Shown in pieces: positions 40,573-47,620 of a DNA stretch of 64,000 nucleotides. The notes under the pieces are model-generated. The model was not told where the DNA came from and did no database searches. It saw only the letters and a program-made list of their open reading frames with translations. A program made the translations under genes and the position numbers. Every line of letters starts with the position of its first letter. The first letter of the stretch is position 1. Source of the stretch: Cupriavidus pampae (GTDB lineage Bacteria > Pseudomonadota > Gammaproteobacteria > Burkholderiales > Burkholderiaceae); contig NZ_CAJZAG010000007.1 in assembly GCF_914271485.1 (NCBI RefSeq), positions 372,001 through 436,000 on the forward strand, written 5' to 3'.

Positions 40573-40660
40573 GAGACTGTCTAACTTGCCCATGAAATCT
40601 CCCGGAGAGCGGCATGGTTTGGTGCTCAATAATTGAGCAGCAAGTTAGAGGAATCGTCTC
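40573..40660. repeat. Nested inverted repeats (three stems)
   Basis: Outer GAGAC/GTCTC (40,573-40,577 and 40,656-40,660), middle CTAACTTGC/GCAAGTTAG (40,581-40,589 and 40,640-40,648) and an inner hairpin GCTCAAT A ATTGAGC (40,624-40,638) form one consistent nested structure. This strongly suggests a folded RNA or a protein-binding DNA site between the small-protein gene and the attachment core. Confidence 0.5.
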
Positions 40661-40691
40661 AAGTCTTTGATCCTGCTGACAAACATTGAGA

Positions 40692-40737
<46 letters not shown>

Positions 40738-40743
40738 GATTAG

Positions 40744-40775
40744 ACCCGCTTGGCGTAAAGCCAAGCGGGTTTTTC
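40744..40775. terminator. Bidirectional terminator between attL and integrase
   Basis: ACCCGCTTGGC and GCCAAGCGGGT are perfect 11-bp arms around GTAAA (loop), followed by TTTTTC on the plus strand. It can end both host/tRNA transcription and the leftward integrase message. Confidence 0.8.
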
Positions 40776-40827
40776 ATTTGTGTCGCAGGGTAGCGCGCAT
40801 ACCCCGTTTCTTGGATGACATCCAATA

Positions 40828-41949
40828 TCACGCCGCTGGCAGTTGCAGTCGGACCGTGGAGACCGGCACCTCGCGCTGCTTGATGTAGCCCTCTGTCGTC
40901 GCCCGATCAGTGTGCGCGCCAGCGATCTGCAGCGCCTCGATGTTGTACCCCGCCTTCTTCGCATCGGTGAGCGCTTTCGCACGGATGTCCTTCACCGTGT
41001 ACCCCTTCCCATCGAGTTGCGCGCGCGCCATTGCGTCACGCCAGGCATCGCGGCACGCCGCGGCCGTCTTCACCTTGCCGTTACGATCCGTCACCACAAA
41101 GTCTTCGGTGAGCGAGCGGATGTTGATGTCTCGTTGCAGTTCCCTGGCGCGCCGCAGCACGTCTTCGATCTCCGGCGTGATCGGCCAGTCCACCGCCTCG
41201 CCGCTGCTGTCGGCGGTCTTGCTCGGCACGAAATGGATTACGCACGCAGCGCGATCGACTTGGGACCAGCGCAGTTGCCGGATGTCAGTGGAACGCTGGC
41301 ACGTGAGATAGCAGAGGTCGACGAATACCTGCATTTCGGGGCCGGTGGGCACCTTCGCCGCGAACGTGCGCCGCGCTCCGCCGACTGACTTCTCGTAGCG
41401 GTAGATAGCCAGCGCATCGCGGATCGCGAGGAAGTGCGCATGCGGGATGTACACCTTGCGCGTTTTCGGTTTCTTGAGCGCGACCTCACGGCACGGGTTC
41501 AGTGCGACGTAGCGGCGCAGTACCGCCCAGCTGAAGAATTTCGACAGCCATCCCTTCATGGCTGTCTGGGTGGGCAGCTTGTCGGCCCAGTTGCCGATGA
41601 GAAATTCCTCGACCGTACCTGGGTCCACCTCCTCGATTGCCTTCAGCTTGAACGCCTTGCGTATGTCCTCACCGCGGCGCCGCCACTCGACGCGATACGA
41701 GTCGGCATAGTGCTTGTCGTTCTGGTTCATGTACACCGCGACCAGGCGCGACATGCTGGCCTCATCGGCATCGATCTCGAGCTTCCGCTTTTCCTCGGCG
41801 AGTCGCTCGTACATGCGCGTCTGTCCTTCATCCACACGGCAGAGCTTGATCCACTTCTCGTCGGTGTTGCGCACCCAGTGGTAGCTGCCCGAGCGGACAT
41901 ACACGCGGCTTGGCAACCCATCAGCCTTCAGGCGGCGACGTGCATTCAT
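40828..41949 (-). CDS. int: Tyrosine recombinase integrase, 373 aa
   Basis: Catalyses integration and excision at the tRNA-Pro core. Catalytic residues visible: R219 in CQRSTDIRQLRW, R323 in KDIRAKALTDA (box II with K instead of His two before), H346 in AGAHTDRATTEGYI and nucleophile Y355. The N-terminus has a DNA-binding region and core-binding helices (SRLVAVYMNQNDKHYADSYR). The ATG at 41,949 overlaps the excisionase-like stop. Its 3' end faces attL, the usual arrangement. Confidence 0.93.
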   Translation of the reverse strand: MNARRRLKADGLPSRVYVRSGSYHWVRNTDEKWIKLCRVDEGQTRMYERLAEEKRKLEIDADEASMSRLVAVYMNQNDKHYADSYRVEWRRRGEDIRKAFKLKAIEEVDPGTVEEFLIGNWADKLPTQTAMKGWLSKFFSWAVLRRYVALNPCREVALKKPKTRKVYIPHAHFLAIRDALAIYRYEKSVGGARRTFAAKVPTGPEMQVFVDLCYLTCQRSTDIRQLRWSQVDRAACVIHFVPSKTADSSGEAVDWPITPEIEDVLRRARELQRDINIRSLTEDFVVTDRNGKVKTAAACRDAWRDAMARAQLDGKGYTVKDIRAKALTDAKKAGYNIEALQIAGAHTDRATTEGYIKQREVPVSTVRLQLPAA

Positions 41950-42263
41950 GCCGCCTTCCTGATCGGCACCAGCGGCGTGCGCGCGCTCGTCGCCGCGCCC
42001 GGCAGCACGCCGGCGCGCTTGGCCTGCAGCCCTTCGAACGCGGACCAGCTCATGATGATCCGGCCGTCCGCGCGCTGGACCGGCCTGACGCCGAAATGCT
42101 GCTCGAACCATCGTATCTGCAGACTGTGCCGCTTCAGGCCGGTGACGTCCTTCAGGTCCTGTTCGCTCAATAATCGGTTGTCCATCTGTAGCTTCCAGAG
42201 TCGCCGGGTCGTTTCGATAATGCGTGCAGCTGTTGCAGATAGCGGGCACTTCTTTGAGGTCAT
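41946..42263 (-). CDS. DUF4224 excisionase-like protein, 105 aa
   Basis: LLSEQDLKDVTGLKRHSLQI followed by RWFEQHFGVRPVQRADGRI is the DUF4224 pattern (small winged-helix DNA-binding proteins next to integrases). The start at 42,263 has AGGAG and overlaps the upstream stop; an ATG at 42,185 begins the domain itself. Likely recombination directionality factor. Confidence 0.7.
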   Translation of the reverse strand: MTSKKCPLSATAARIIETTRRLWKLQMDNRLLSEQDLKDVTGLKRHSLQIRWFEQHFGVRPVQRADGRIIMSWSAFEGLQAKRAGVLPGAATSARTPLVPIRKAA

Positions 42264-42496
42264 CCGAGCTCCTGTTCCACCTGTCGCATCGCGTCGACCT
42301 TCGCGAGCGCGTTGCAATGGAGAACGCGGGCGTATTCGACGACGACGTTCTTGTCGATGGCGCCCCAGACTGCGCGCTTCTCAACAGCCCGGAGATAGTT
42401 CGAAAGAAGAGGGACGGCGTTCGGGCTTCCTGCGAGTTGGTCGAGGAAGGACTTCTCGGTGTTTGTGCCGTAGTTCGGTTCGGCGGGTGCGCTCAT
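42260..42496 (-). CDS. Hypothetical early protein, 78 aa
   Basis: Starts MSAPAEPNYGTNTEKSFLDQ with GGAG upstream. A helical C-terminus (VLHCNALAKVDAMRQVEQEL). It is the first gene after PL and is coupled to the excisionase-like gene. No family recognised. Confidence 0.55.
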   Translation of the reverse strand: MSAPAEPNYGTNTEKSFLDQLAGSPNAVPLLSNYLRAVEKRAVWGAIDKNVVVEYARVLHCNALAKVDAMRQVEQELG

Positions 42497-42527
42497 GTCG
42501 CGGCTCCATCGTTGTGTTGATGGAGAA

Positions 42528-42556
42528 ATACTAGCCAGGCTATTAATTCAGTTCAA
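42528..42556 (-). promoter_or_regulatory. PL promoter of element 2
   Basis: On the minus strand TTGAAC (42,551-42,556), 17 bp, then TAGTAT (42,528-42,533). It drives the early protein, excisionase-like gene and integrase and is covered by two of the three left operators. Confidence 0.6.
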
Positions 42557-42605
42557 TAGCTAGGCTAGTTTGTGTGCCATAGTATGTTTTAATAGCTATG
42601 CTATT
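42530..42605. promoter_or_regulatory. Left operators OL of element 2 (three 15-bp sites)
   Basis: ACTAGCCAGGCTATT (42,530-42,544), AATAGCTAGGCTAGT (42,555-42,569) and AATAGCTATGCTATT (42,591-42,605) fit AATAGC-N3-GCTATT with 1, 1 and 0 mismatches in the arms. The same perfect site occurs at the cro promoter. Confidence 0.78.
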
Positions 42606-42621
42606 TCGATAGGCGGCTGCG

Positions 42622-42647
42622 AAAAAAAACCGCCCAGTGGGGCGGTT
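42622..42647 (-). terminator. Terminator of the element 2 cI gene
   Basis: AACCGCCC AGTG GGGCGGTT followed on the minus strand by eight T residues. It lies 21 bp after the cI stop codon. Confidence 0.82.
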
Positions 42648-42668
42648 CGATGCGTCTTCGCGATGCCT

Positions 42669-43664
42669 CTAATCGGGCCGCCAGGCCGAGGCCTTCACGA
42701 TGGCGGCGACGAAATCCATCTGATCAATTTCCTCGACAGGAATCTTGATCGTCTTGTGGCTCTGGTTGACCGACAGCAGGTGCGTGTAGCCATCACGCGT
42801 ATAGCCGAGGATCTTGATCATCACGCGCCCGTCTTTCGATTTCACCAGCACTTCATCGCCGGCCGTGACCGGATGGCTGGGCTCCACGACGACAAATTCA
42901 CCGTCCTTGATGCGAGGCTCCATCGAGTCGCCCACGCACCGAAGGCCGTAGGCGTTGGGGTCAGTGCTAACGAAGTGGAGGTAGCCGTCGCCGTGGCCTA
43001 CGGGGTACTCCAGTTCGCAAAAATGTCCGTTGTCTCCGAGCTGCGCCATCGCTACTACCGGTATTTTCTTGTATGAGTTCTGCGGGATCGGAATCGGGTT
43101 CCAGTCGTCGTTGCTGGCAATCTGTGCCTTCTTCGCGCCCTTGCCGACAGCAATCCAGATGGCACTGTAACCCGTCAGCTCCTGTAGCTTCACAGCTATT
43201 TCGAGGGGTATGGCTGTCTGCACAAGTACGCGATCGAGGCCGGCCGCGTCTATCCCCAGCTTGTCGACGAGCTCAAGGATGTCGCGACCCTGCAAGGCCT
43301 CGATCACGCGCTCGTATGCGGGGAGGAAAGGCTCCGGGACGGGGGTGACCTGGTCGGTCGGCGACTCATTCGTCTTGAGCGACGTGAGATTGAGCGTCTT
43401 CGAAATCGACCTCATCTCGTCGGCGAGCCTCGGGCTGAATGCCGCCACGTCAACGCCCAGTCCGCGCGCGAAGCCGGCGGCGGCTTTCAGGTTGAGGGCT
43501 CGTCGAGCGTTCAGATACTGCCAAACCATCCCCTGGCTGCCGATCTCGAAGCGGTTGCCGAATTCCTCCTGGCTGATTTTGCCTTTGCGGTCGGCAAACA
43601 GCGCCTTGAGGCGGTCGGCGTCCTCAATTTGCCAGGTTTCGAGGGTTTTGGTGGTTCTCATCAT
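42669..43664 (-). CDS. cI: CI-like repressor with S24 peptidase domain, 331 aa
   Basis: The N-terminal HTH region is GKISQEEFGNRFEIGSQGMV. The middle is a helical linker region longer than in lambda CI. The C-terminal S24/LexA-like domain has CVGDSMEPRIKDGEF (catalytic S247) and GRVMIKIL (K284). RecA-stimulated self-cleavage, and so SOS induction, is inferred. The start is taken at 43,664 (an ATG at 43,661 is equally possible) because a longer frame would begin inside an operator. Confidence 0.9.
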   Translation of the reverse strand: MMRTTKTLETWQIEDADRLKALFADRKGKISQEEFGNRFEIGSQGMVWQYLNARRALNLKAAAGFARGLGVDVAAFSPRLADEMRSISKTLNLTSLKTNESPTDQVTPVPEPFLPAYERVIEALQGRDILELVDKLGIDAAGLDRVLVQTAIPLEIAVKLQELTGYSAIWIAVGKGAKKAQIASNDDWNPIPIPQNSYKKIPVVAMAQLGDNGHFCELEYPVGHGDGYLHFVSTDPNAYGLRCVGDSMEPRIKDGEFVVVEPSHPVTAGDEVLVKSKDGRVMIKILGYTRDGYTHLLSVNQSHKTIKIPVEEIDQMDFVAAIVKASAWRPD

Positions 43665-43671
43665 GCGCGCG

Positions 43672-43700
43672 AGTGTAGCGGTGCTATTCATTTCTACAAC
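43672..43700 (-). promoter_or_regulatory. PRM promoter for element 2 cI
   Basis: On the minus strand TACACT (43,672-43,677) preceded by TTGTAG about 16 bp upstream (weak -35). The predicted start is within two bases of the cI ATG at 43,664. Confidence 0.45.
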
Positions 43701-43737
43701 AAGCATAGCTATTGATTCGTGTAATAGCTATGCTATT
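43674..43737. promoter_or_regulatory. Right operators OR of element 2 (three 15-bp sites)
   Basis: TGTAGCGGTGCTATT (43,674-43,688), ACAAGCATAGCTATT (43,699-43,713) and AATAGCTATGCTATT (43,723-43,737), with 2, 2 and 0 arm mismatches to AATAGC-N3-GCTATT. Spacing is 25 and 24 bp, placing repressor dimers on the same face roughly 2.4 turns apart as in lambda. Confidence 0.75.
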
Positions 43738-43739
43738 AT
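43712..43739 (+). promoter_or_regulatory. PR promoter for element 2 cro
   Basis: TTGATT (43,712-43,717), 16 bp, TATTAT (43,734-43,739). The perfect operator overlaps spacer and -10. Transcription should start at 43,746-43,747, the A of the cro ATG. Confidence 0.65.
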
Positions 43740-43746
43740 AAATCTC

Positions 43747-43980
43747 ATGAAACTCGCCGAATACCTCGAATCGACCAAGACCAGCCAAGCGGCATTCGCT
43801 AAAGGGCTCGGGGTCTCCCAAGGACTCGTCTACCAGTGGATCGCTGGCAAACGGCCGGTTTCGGCCGAGCAGTGTCCGCTGATCGAGCGGCTCACCGATG
43901 GTGCGGTCACCTGCGAAGAGCTCAACGATAAAGTCGATTGGGCATTCGTGCGAGGTTCCGGCGATCGCGCCGCGGTGTAG
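43747..43980 (+). CDS. cro: Cro-like (YdaS-type) HTH protein, 77 aa
   Basis: MKLAEYLESTKTSQAAFAKG then LGVSQGLVYQWIAGKRPVSA is a Cro/YdaS-type HTH (LA.YL....SQ..FA..LGVSQ..V..W..G.R.). CPLIERLTDGAVTCEEL is the typical C-terminus of the family. Divergent from cI with six operators around the region. Confidence 0.88.
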   Translation: MKLAEYLESTKTSQAAFAKGLGVSQGLVYQWIAGKRPVSAEQCPLIERLTDGAVTCEELNDKVDWAFVRGSGDRAAV

Positions 43981-44004
43981 GACCAGGGCGCGGAAGCACC
44001 AGCC

Positions 44005-44829
44005 ATGAATTACTACGAGCGCCACATCGGCGATTACATCCGCGACACGGTCAGCCTGACCATGCTCGAGGATGGCGCCTACAACCGCTTGCTTGATCAG
44101 TACTACCAGACCGGGCGACCGCTTTCGCTGGACAGGAAGATGGTCTATCGCCTGGCGCGCGCGACGAGCGCCGCCGAGCGCAAGGCCGTTGACTTCGTGC
44201 TGGACACCTTCTTTCAGCATACCGAGGAGGGCTACACGCAAAAGCGCGTGCAGGCGGAAATCGAACGGTTTTCACAGAAGCAGCGCAAGGCGAAGGCATC
44301 TGCGGAAGCACGCTGGAGCAAATCCAAAGGCAATGCGAACGCATTCGAATTGCATGGCGCGTCGGATATGCGAACGCATAGCGAAGGCAATGCTCACCAG
44401 ACACCAGACACCAATCACCAGACACCAGTAAAACCTACTACCACCACTGACGTGGTGGTCGCCGACAGCCAGCCGGCTGCCGACCTGATGCACGTCGGCG
44501 AACCGGATCAAAGACCGGGCAAGCCAGACTGCCCGCACCAGCAGATCATTGCCCTGTACCACGACATCCTGCCGATGTGCCCGCCCATCCGTGACTGGAC
44601 GCCCGCGCGTGCTCAAGCCCTGCGCGCCCGTTGGAACGAGAACAAGGACCGGCAGAACCTCGACTACTGGCGGCGCTTCTTCACGTTCGTTGCCGACTCC
44701 GACTTCCTCACCGGCAGAACGAGCAGCGCTGGTCGCAAGCCGTTTCGCGCAAGCCTCGAATGGATGTGCAAGGCCGAGAACTTCACGAAAATCCGCGAAG
44801 AGCGGTATCACGAGGGAGCCGCGGCATGA
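44005..44829 (+). CDS. DUF1376 replication protein, 274 aa
   Basis: The N-terminus MNYYERHIGDYIRDTVSLTM followed by LEDGAYNRLLDQYYQTGRPL is diagnostic of DUF1376, seen in phage replication modules next to DnaB/DnaC-like genes. A variable linker (Thr/Pro-rich) leads to a C-terminal helical part with WTPARAQALRARWNENKDRQ, like the C-terminal domain of phage replication initiators. Coupled to the helicase gene. The linker DNA may contain the origin. Confidence 0.85.
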   Translation: MNYYERHIGDYIRDTVSLTMLEDGAYNRLLDQYYQTGRPLSLDRKMVYRLARATSAAERKAVDFVLDTFFQHTEEGYTQKRVQAEIERFSQKQRKAKASAEARWSKSKGNANAFELHGASDMRTHSEGNAHQTPDTNHQTPVKPTTTTDVVVADSQPAADLMHVGEPDQRPGKPDCPHQQIIALYHDILPMCPPIRDWTPARAQALRARWNENKDRQNLDYWRRFFTFVADSDFLTGRTSSAGRKPFRASLEWMCKAENFTKIREERYHEGAAA

Positions 44830-46217
44830 ACGGCCCTGACGACTTTCCACAGCCGCGCTCGCTGCATAGCGTCGAGGCCGAACAGGCAGTGCTGGGTAGC
44901 TTGCTGCTCGAGAACGAGGCGATCGATCGGATCGACGGGCTCGACGCCGCGCACTTCTGGCGCGACGACCACCGCGTGGTCTTCTCCGCGATCATGCGCC
45001 TGGTGACGGCCAACAAGCCGGCCGACGTCGTGACCGTGTATGAATTCCTGCAGGCCAATGCTCAGGCAGGGCGTGCAGGCGGCCTGCCGTACCTGAACGC
45101 GCTGGCGCAGAACACGCCGTCAGCGGCGAACGTCGCGCGCTATGCCGAGATCGTGCGAGACCGTGCCCTGCTGCGCGAGACTGCGGCGGCTGCGCGCAAG
45201 GTGCTCGAGCTGGTCGAAACGCCGAGCGCGATGAAGGGCACCGAGATCGTGGATAAGGCGCAGGGCTTGTTGGCTCAGCTGGCACAGATCGGCGTCAGTC
45301 GGGGGCCAAAGATGCTCTACGACCTGATGAATGAGTTCGTCGAACGGGTGGACGAGCGTTACCACAGCCGGATCGAGCCCGGCATCTCGACGGGGATTGC
45401 ATCGCTCGACCGCGCGCTGAACGGCGGCTTTCACGACGGCAACCTGATCATCATTGCTGGCCGGCCTTCGATGGGGAAGACGGCGTTGACCACGGACATC
45501 GGGCTCAACATGGCCAGGGCTGGACGCAGCGTTCTGCTGGACTCAATGGAAATGTCGGATCAGGAGGTCGTCGCGCGGGCGGTCGCAAACCGCGGCGACA
45601 TTCATCTATCCGCGCTGTTGAATGGTCGCCTCGGGGACAAGGACTGGCCGCGCCTGACTTGCGCGATCCGGCAGATGAACGACATGCGCTTCGCTATCGA
45701 TGACAGCCCAGCCATGTCGCTGCTCGAGGTGCGCACGAAAGCGAAGGCGCACCAGCGCAAGCACGGGCTCGATGTCCTGATCGTCGACTACCTTGGCTTG
45801 ATGTCAGGCGGCGAGGAAAAGATACGCACCCAACAGATTGGCGCGTACTCGCGCGGACTGAAGAGCCTGGCCAAGGAACTGAACATTCCGGTCGTGGCGC
45901 TGGCCCAGCTCAGCCGAAAGAGCGAGGACCGGCCGGACAAGAAGCCAATCCTGTCCGACCTGCGCGATTCGGGCGACATCGAACAGGACGCGGACGTGGT
46001 CATGCTGGTGCACCGGCCCGAGATGTACGACCCGAACAACGACGCGTTGACGGGCTACGCCGAGCTGCTGATCCGGAAGAACCGGAACGGGGCGCTTTGC
46101 GATGTGCCGCTGCTATACCGCGGTGCGGTGACGAAATTCGAGGAATGGACGGGTCCGGCGCCGATGATCAGCCACGGTCCAGCCGTCCGCAAGCGCGGCC
46201 TCGCCGCGGAACTTTGA
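44826..46217 (+). CDS. dnaB: Replicative DNA helicase DnaB-like, 463 aa
   Basis: Hexameric 5'-3' helicase. N-terminal domain PRSLHSVEAEQAVLGSLLLE is typical of DnaB. Walker A GRPSMGKT at residues 212-219; Walker B LDVLIVDYLGLM; then IPVVALAQLSRKSEDRPDKK and DLRDSGDIEQDADVVMLVHR with the arginine finger region at the C-terminus. Full length, so the element can start its own replication forks without recruiting host DnaB. Confidence 0.95.
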   Translation: MNGPDDFPQPRSLHSVEAEQAVLGSLLLENEAIDRIDGLDAAHFWRDDHRVVFSAIMRLVTANKPADVVTVYEFLQANAQAGRAGGLPYLNALAQNTPSAANVARYAEIVRDRALLRETAAAARKVLELVETPSAMKGTEIVDKAQGLLAQLAQIGVSRGPKMLYDLMNEFVERVDERYHSRIEPGISTGIASLDRALNGGFHDGNLIIIAGRPSMGKTALTTDIGLNMARAGRSVLLDSMEMSDQEVVARAVANRGDIHLSALLNGRLGDKDWPRLTCAIRQMNDMRFAIDDSPAMSLLEVRTKAKAHQRKHGLDVLIVDYLGLMSGGEEKIRTQQIGAYSRGLKSLAKELNIPVVALAQLSRKSEDRPDKKPILSDLRDSGDIEQDADVVMLVHRPEMYDPNNDALTGYAELLIRKNRNGALCDVPLLYRGAVTKFEEWTGPAPMISHGPAVRKRGLAAEL

Positions 46218-46256
46218 TTGCAGGCCCACGCGTGTTTTTTGATTGGAGAGGATTAG

Positions 46257-46886
46257 ATGGACAAACCGCTGTTCGCAGACGTCTCACACGCGCTGCACGT
46301 TTCCTACCTGGCGCTTGCGATGCCACCGCGGCAGAAGGCGTCGTTCCGCAACATGCTGATCCATCTGATCGAGGGGATCGATGAGCCAACGGCAGCGCAG
46401 GAGAAGTGGCTGGCCGAGTTGCGTGGCCCCGCGGGCATGGGCGACTACGACCCGGACCGGCTGACCATGATCGAGATGCGCGCTCAGTACGCGATGATCA
46501 CCGACGCGGCGAAGACACGGCTGACGTCGCCGGAGTACGCGGCGGTGCTGGCGCGCTACGGCCACGGGCCCGACAAGATGGCCGGATGCCAGCGTCTGGC
46601 GGTCTACGCGCGACGCTCGTGCGGGCTGACAGCGCTTGGCCTGCTCACCAGCCTGACGGTCCGGCACCATCTGCCGCGCGCGCAGCGGGATGGGTACGCC
46701 CTGCGTGACCTCGCCGACAAGGCGAAGACCAGCACCTACAAGGTCGCTCAGGCAGCGAAGTGGATGGAGAAGAATTTCAGAGCGCTGGAGGCAAAAGCGT
46801 TGGAGCGGCTGGAGCCTTCATTTGTGGCTCACGGCCTCGTGCCAGACCGTACAACGTGCGACTCGGCGCAAGCGGTTGTCGCGTAA
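46257..46886 (+). CDS. Q-like late regulator candidate, 209 aa
   Basis: Starts MDKPLFADVSHALHVSYLAL. A conserved-looking middle (MIEMRAQYAMITDAAKTRLT) and a C-terminal HTH (LRDLADKAKTSTYKVAQAAK followed by WMEKNFRALEAKALERLE). It is the last gene before a promoter-terminator pair and the tail operon, exactly the place of lambda Q. Antitermination is inferred from layout, not shown. Confidence 0.6.
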   Translation: MDKPLFADVSHALHVSYLALAMPPRQKASFRNMLIHLIEGIDEPTAAQEKWLAELRGPAGMGDYDPDRLTMIEMRAQYAMITDAAKTRLTSPEYAAVLARYGHGPDKMAGCQRLAVYARRSCGLTALGLLTSLTVRHHLPRAQRDGYALRDLADKAKTSTYKVAQAAKWMEKNFRALEAKALERLEPSFVAHGLVPDRTTCDSAQAVVA

Positions 46887-46907
46887 GGGATCGCGGGAGA
46901 AATTCTC

Positions 46908-46936
46908 TTGCCTTCTTCAAACAAGCGATGTAGATT
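46908..46936 (+). promoter_or_regulatory. Late promoter candidate (PR'-like)
   Basis: TTGCCT (46,908-46,913), 17 bp, TAGATT (46,931-46,936), 20 bp after the Q-like stop codon and 17 bp before an intrinsic terminator. The arrangement promoter-terminator-late genes is that of lambda PR'-tR'. Confidence 0.5.
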
Positions 46937-46952
46937 TAACCCACACTCAGCC

Positions 46953-46988
46953 AAGCCCCGCCCGGTTCACGCCGCGCGGGGCTTTTTT
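46953..46988 (+). terminator. Terminator upstream of the tail operon (tR'-like)
   Basis: AAGCCCCGC and GCGGGGCTT are perfect arms around a 14-base loop, followed by a T6 run. It blocks transcription into the tail operon unless overridden. Confidence 0.85.
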
Positions 46989-47017
46989 ATTGCCTCGCAG
47001 CTTTATCGGAGTAGAGC

Positions 47018-47611
47018 ATGGCCAATACCAGCGCAACCGGCGGGCCGCTGGCACCAGCCGTCGCATCTCCGCCGATCGAAGACGATGCGCTCGACGACTT
47101 GCTGCGGGTACTGGTCGCGGGCGTGACAGGGCTCAGCGGCTCGATGGTGCGGTCGCTATGGCAGCCTGCCGACGCGGAGCCCCCAGGGCCAGACACAGAC
47201 TGGTGCGCGATGGGCATCACTGCCCAGACCAACGACGCGGCGCCGGTGATTCGGCACGATCCGGCCGGAGACGGCAGCGATATCTACATTCGGCATCAGG
47301 ACCTCGACGTGCTGTGCTCGTTCTACGGGCCCGGCGCGAAGGGTAACGCGCAGCGCCTGGCCGACGGCATGGCCATTCCGCAGAACAGCGAACAGCTAGG
47401 CGTGCACGACGCGAAGTTCATCAGCGTTTCGGACATCCGCCCGGCGCAGGACTTCGTCAATCAGCAGGGGGTACGGCGTTACGACATGACGCTGAACCTG
47501 CGTCGCAAGATCACCCGGACCTACCCGGTCCTGAACCTGCTCTCCGCAGAAGTGCAGTACACCACCGACTCGGTGCCGCCGGTAGCCGGCACGACCATCA
47601 TTGACCAGTAG
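47018..47611 (+). CDS. Tail terminator / neck protein (gp12-like, LIC_12616 family), 197 aa
   Basis: The pattern DLDVLCSFYGPGAKGNAQRL then GMAIPQNSEQLGVHDAKFIS and DFVNQQGVRRYDMTLNLRRK matches phage neck terminator gp12-like proteins that cap the tail tube and sheath. It is the first structural gene of the element; in complete phages of this type terminase, portal and capsid genes come before it. Here only a promoter and terminator do. Confidence 0.82.
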   Translation: MANTSATGGPLAPAVASPPIEDDALDDLLRVLVAGVTGLSGSMVRSLWQPADAEPPGPDTDWCAMGITAQTNDAAPVIRHDPAGDGSDIYIRHQDLDVLCSFYGPGAKGNAQRLADGMAIPQNSEQLGVHDAKFISVSDIRPAQDFVNQQGVRRYDMTLNLRRKITRTYPVLNLLSAEVQYTTDSVPPVAGTTIIDQ

Positions 47612-47620
47612 AGGCACAAT

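Larger units (their letters stand above)
1..40691 (+). mobile_element. Prophage element 1, lambda/HK97-like siphophage (left end outside window)
   Basis: Contiguous phage modules run in lambda order: leftward early genes, CI/Cro immunity, rightward early and replication genes, HNH-terminase-portal-protease-capsid, head-tail joining, non-contractile tail genes (no sheath), J-like tip, holin-lysozyme-Rz/Rz1, then cargo genes. No integrase is present, so the left end must lie outside the window if the phage is intact. The right end is placed at the tRNA-Pro-like core at 40,692 by inference; the true end could be anywhere after the lysis genes at 37,335. All structural genes are open, so the late half looks functional. 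Confidence 0.8.

Noticed and set aside
40440..40690. Retron-type msr/msd RNA
   Set aside because: Inverted repeats are present, but no reverse transcriptase gene lies nearby in either direction.
43665..43706. Upstream ATG extension of the element 2 cI gene
   Set aside because: The extended start lies within OR sites and upstream of the predicted PRM start.
46887..47017. Hidden head gene between the Q-like and tail terminator genes
   Set aside because: The 131-bp gap holds only a promoter and a terminator; no open frame of meaningful length.
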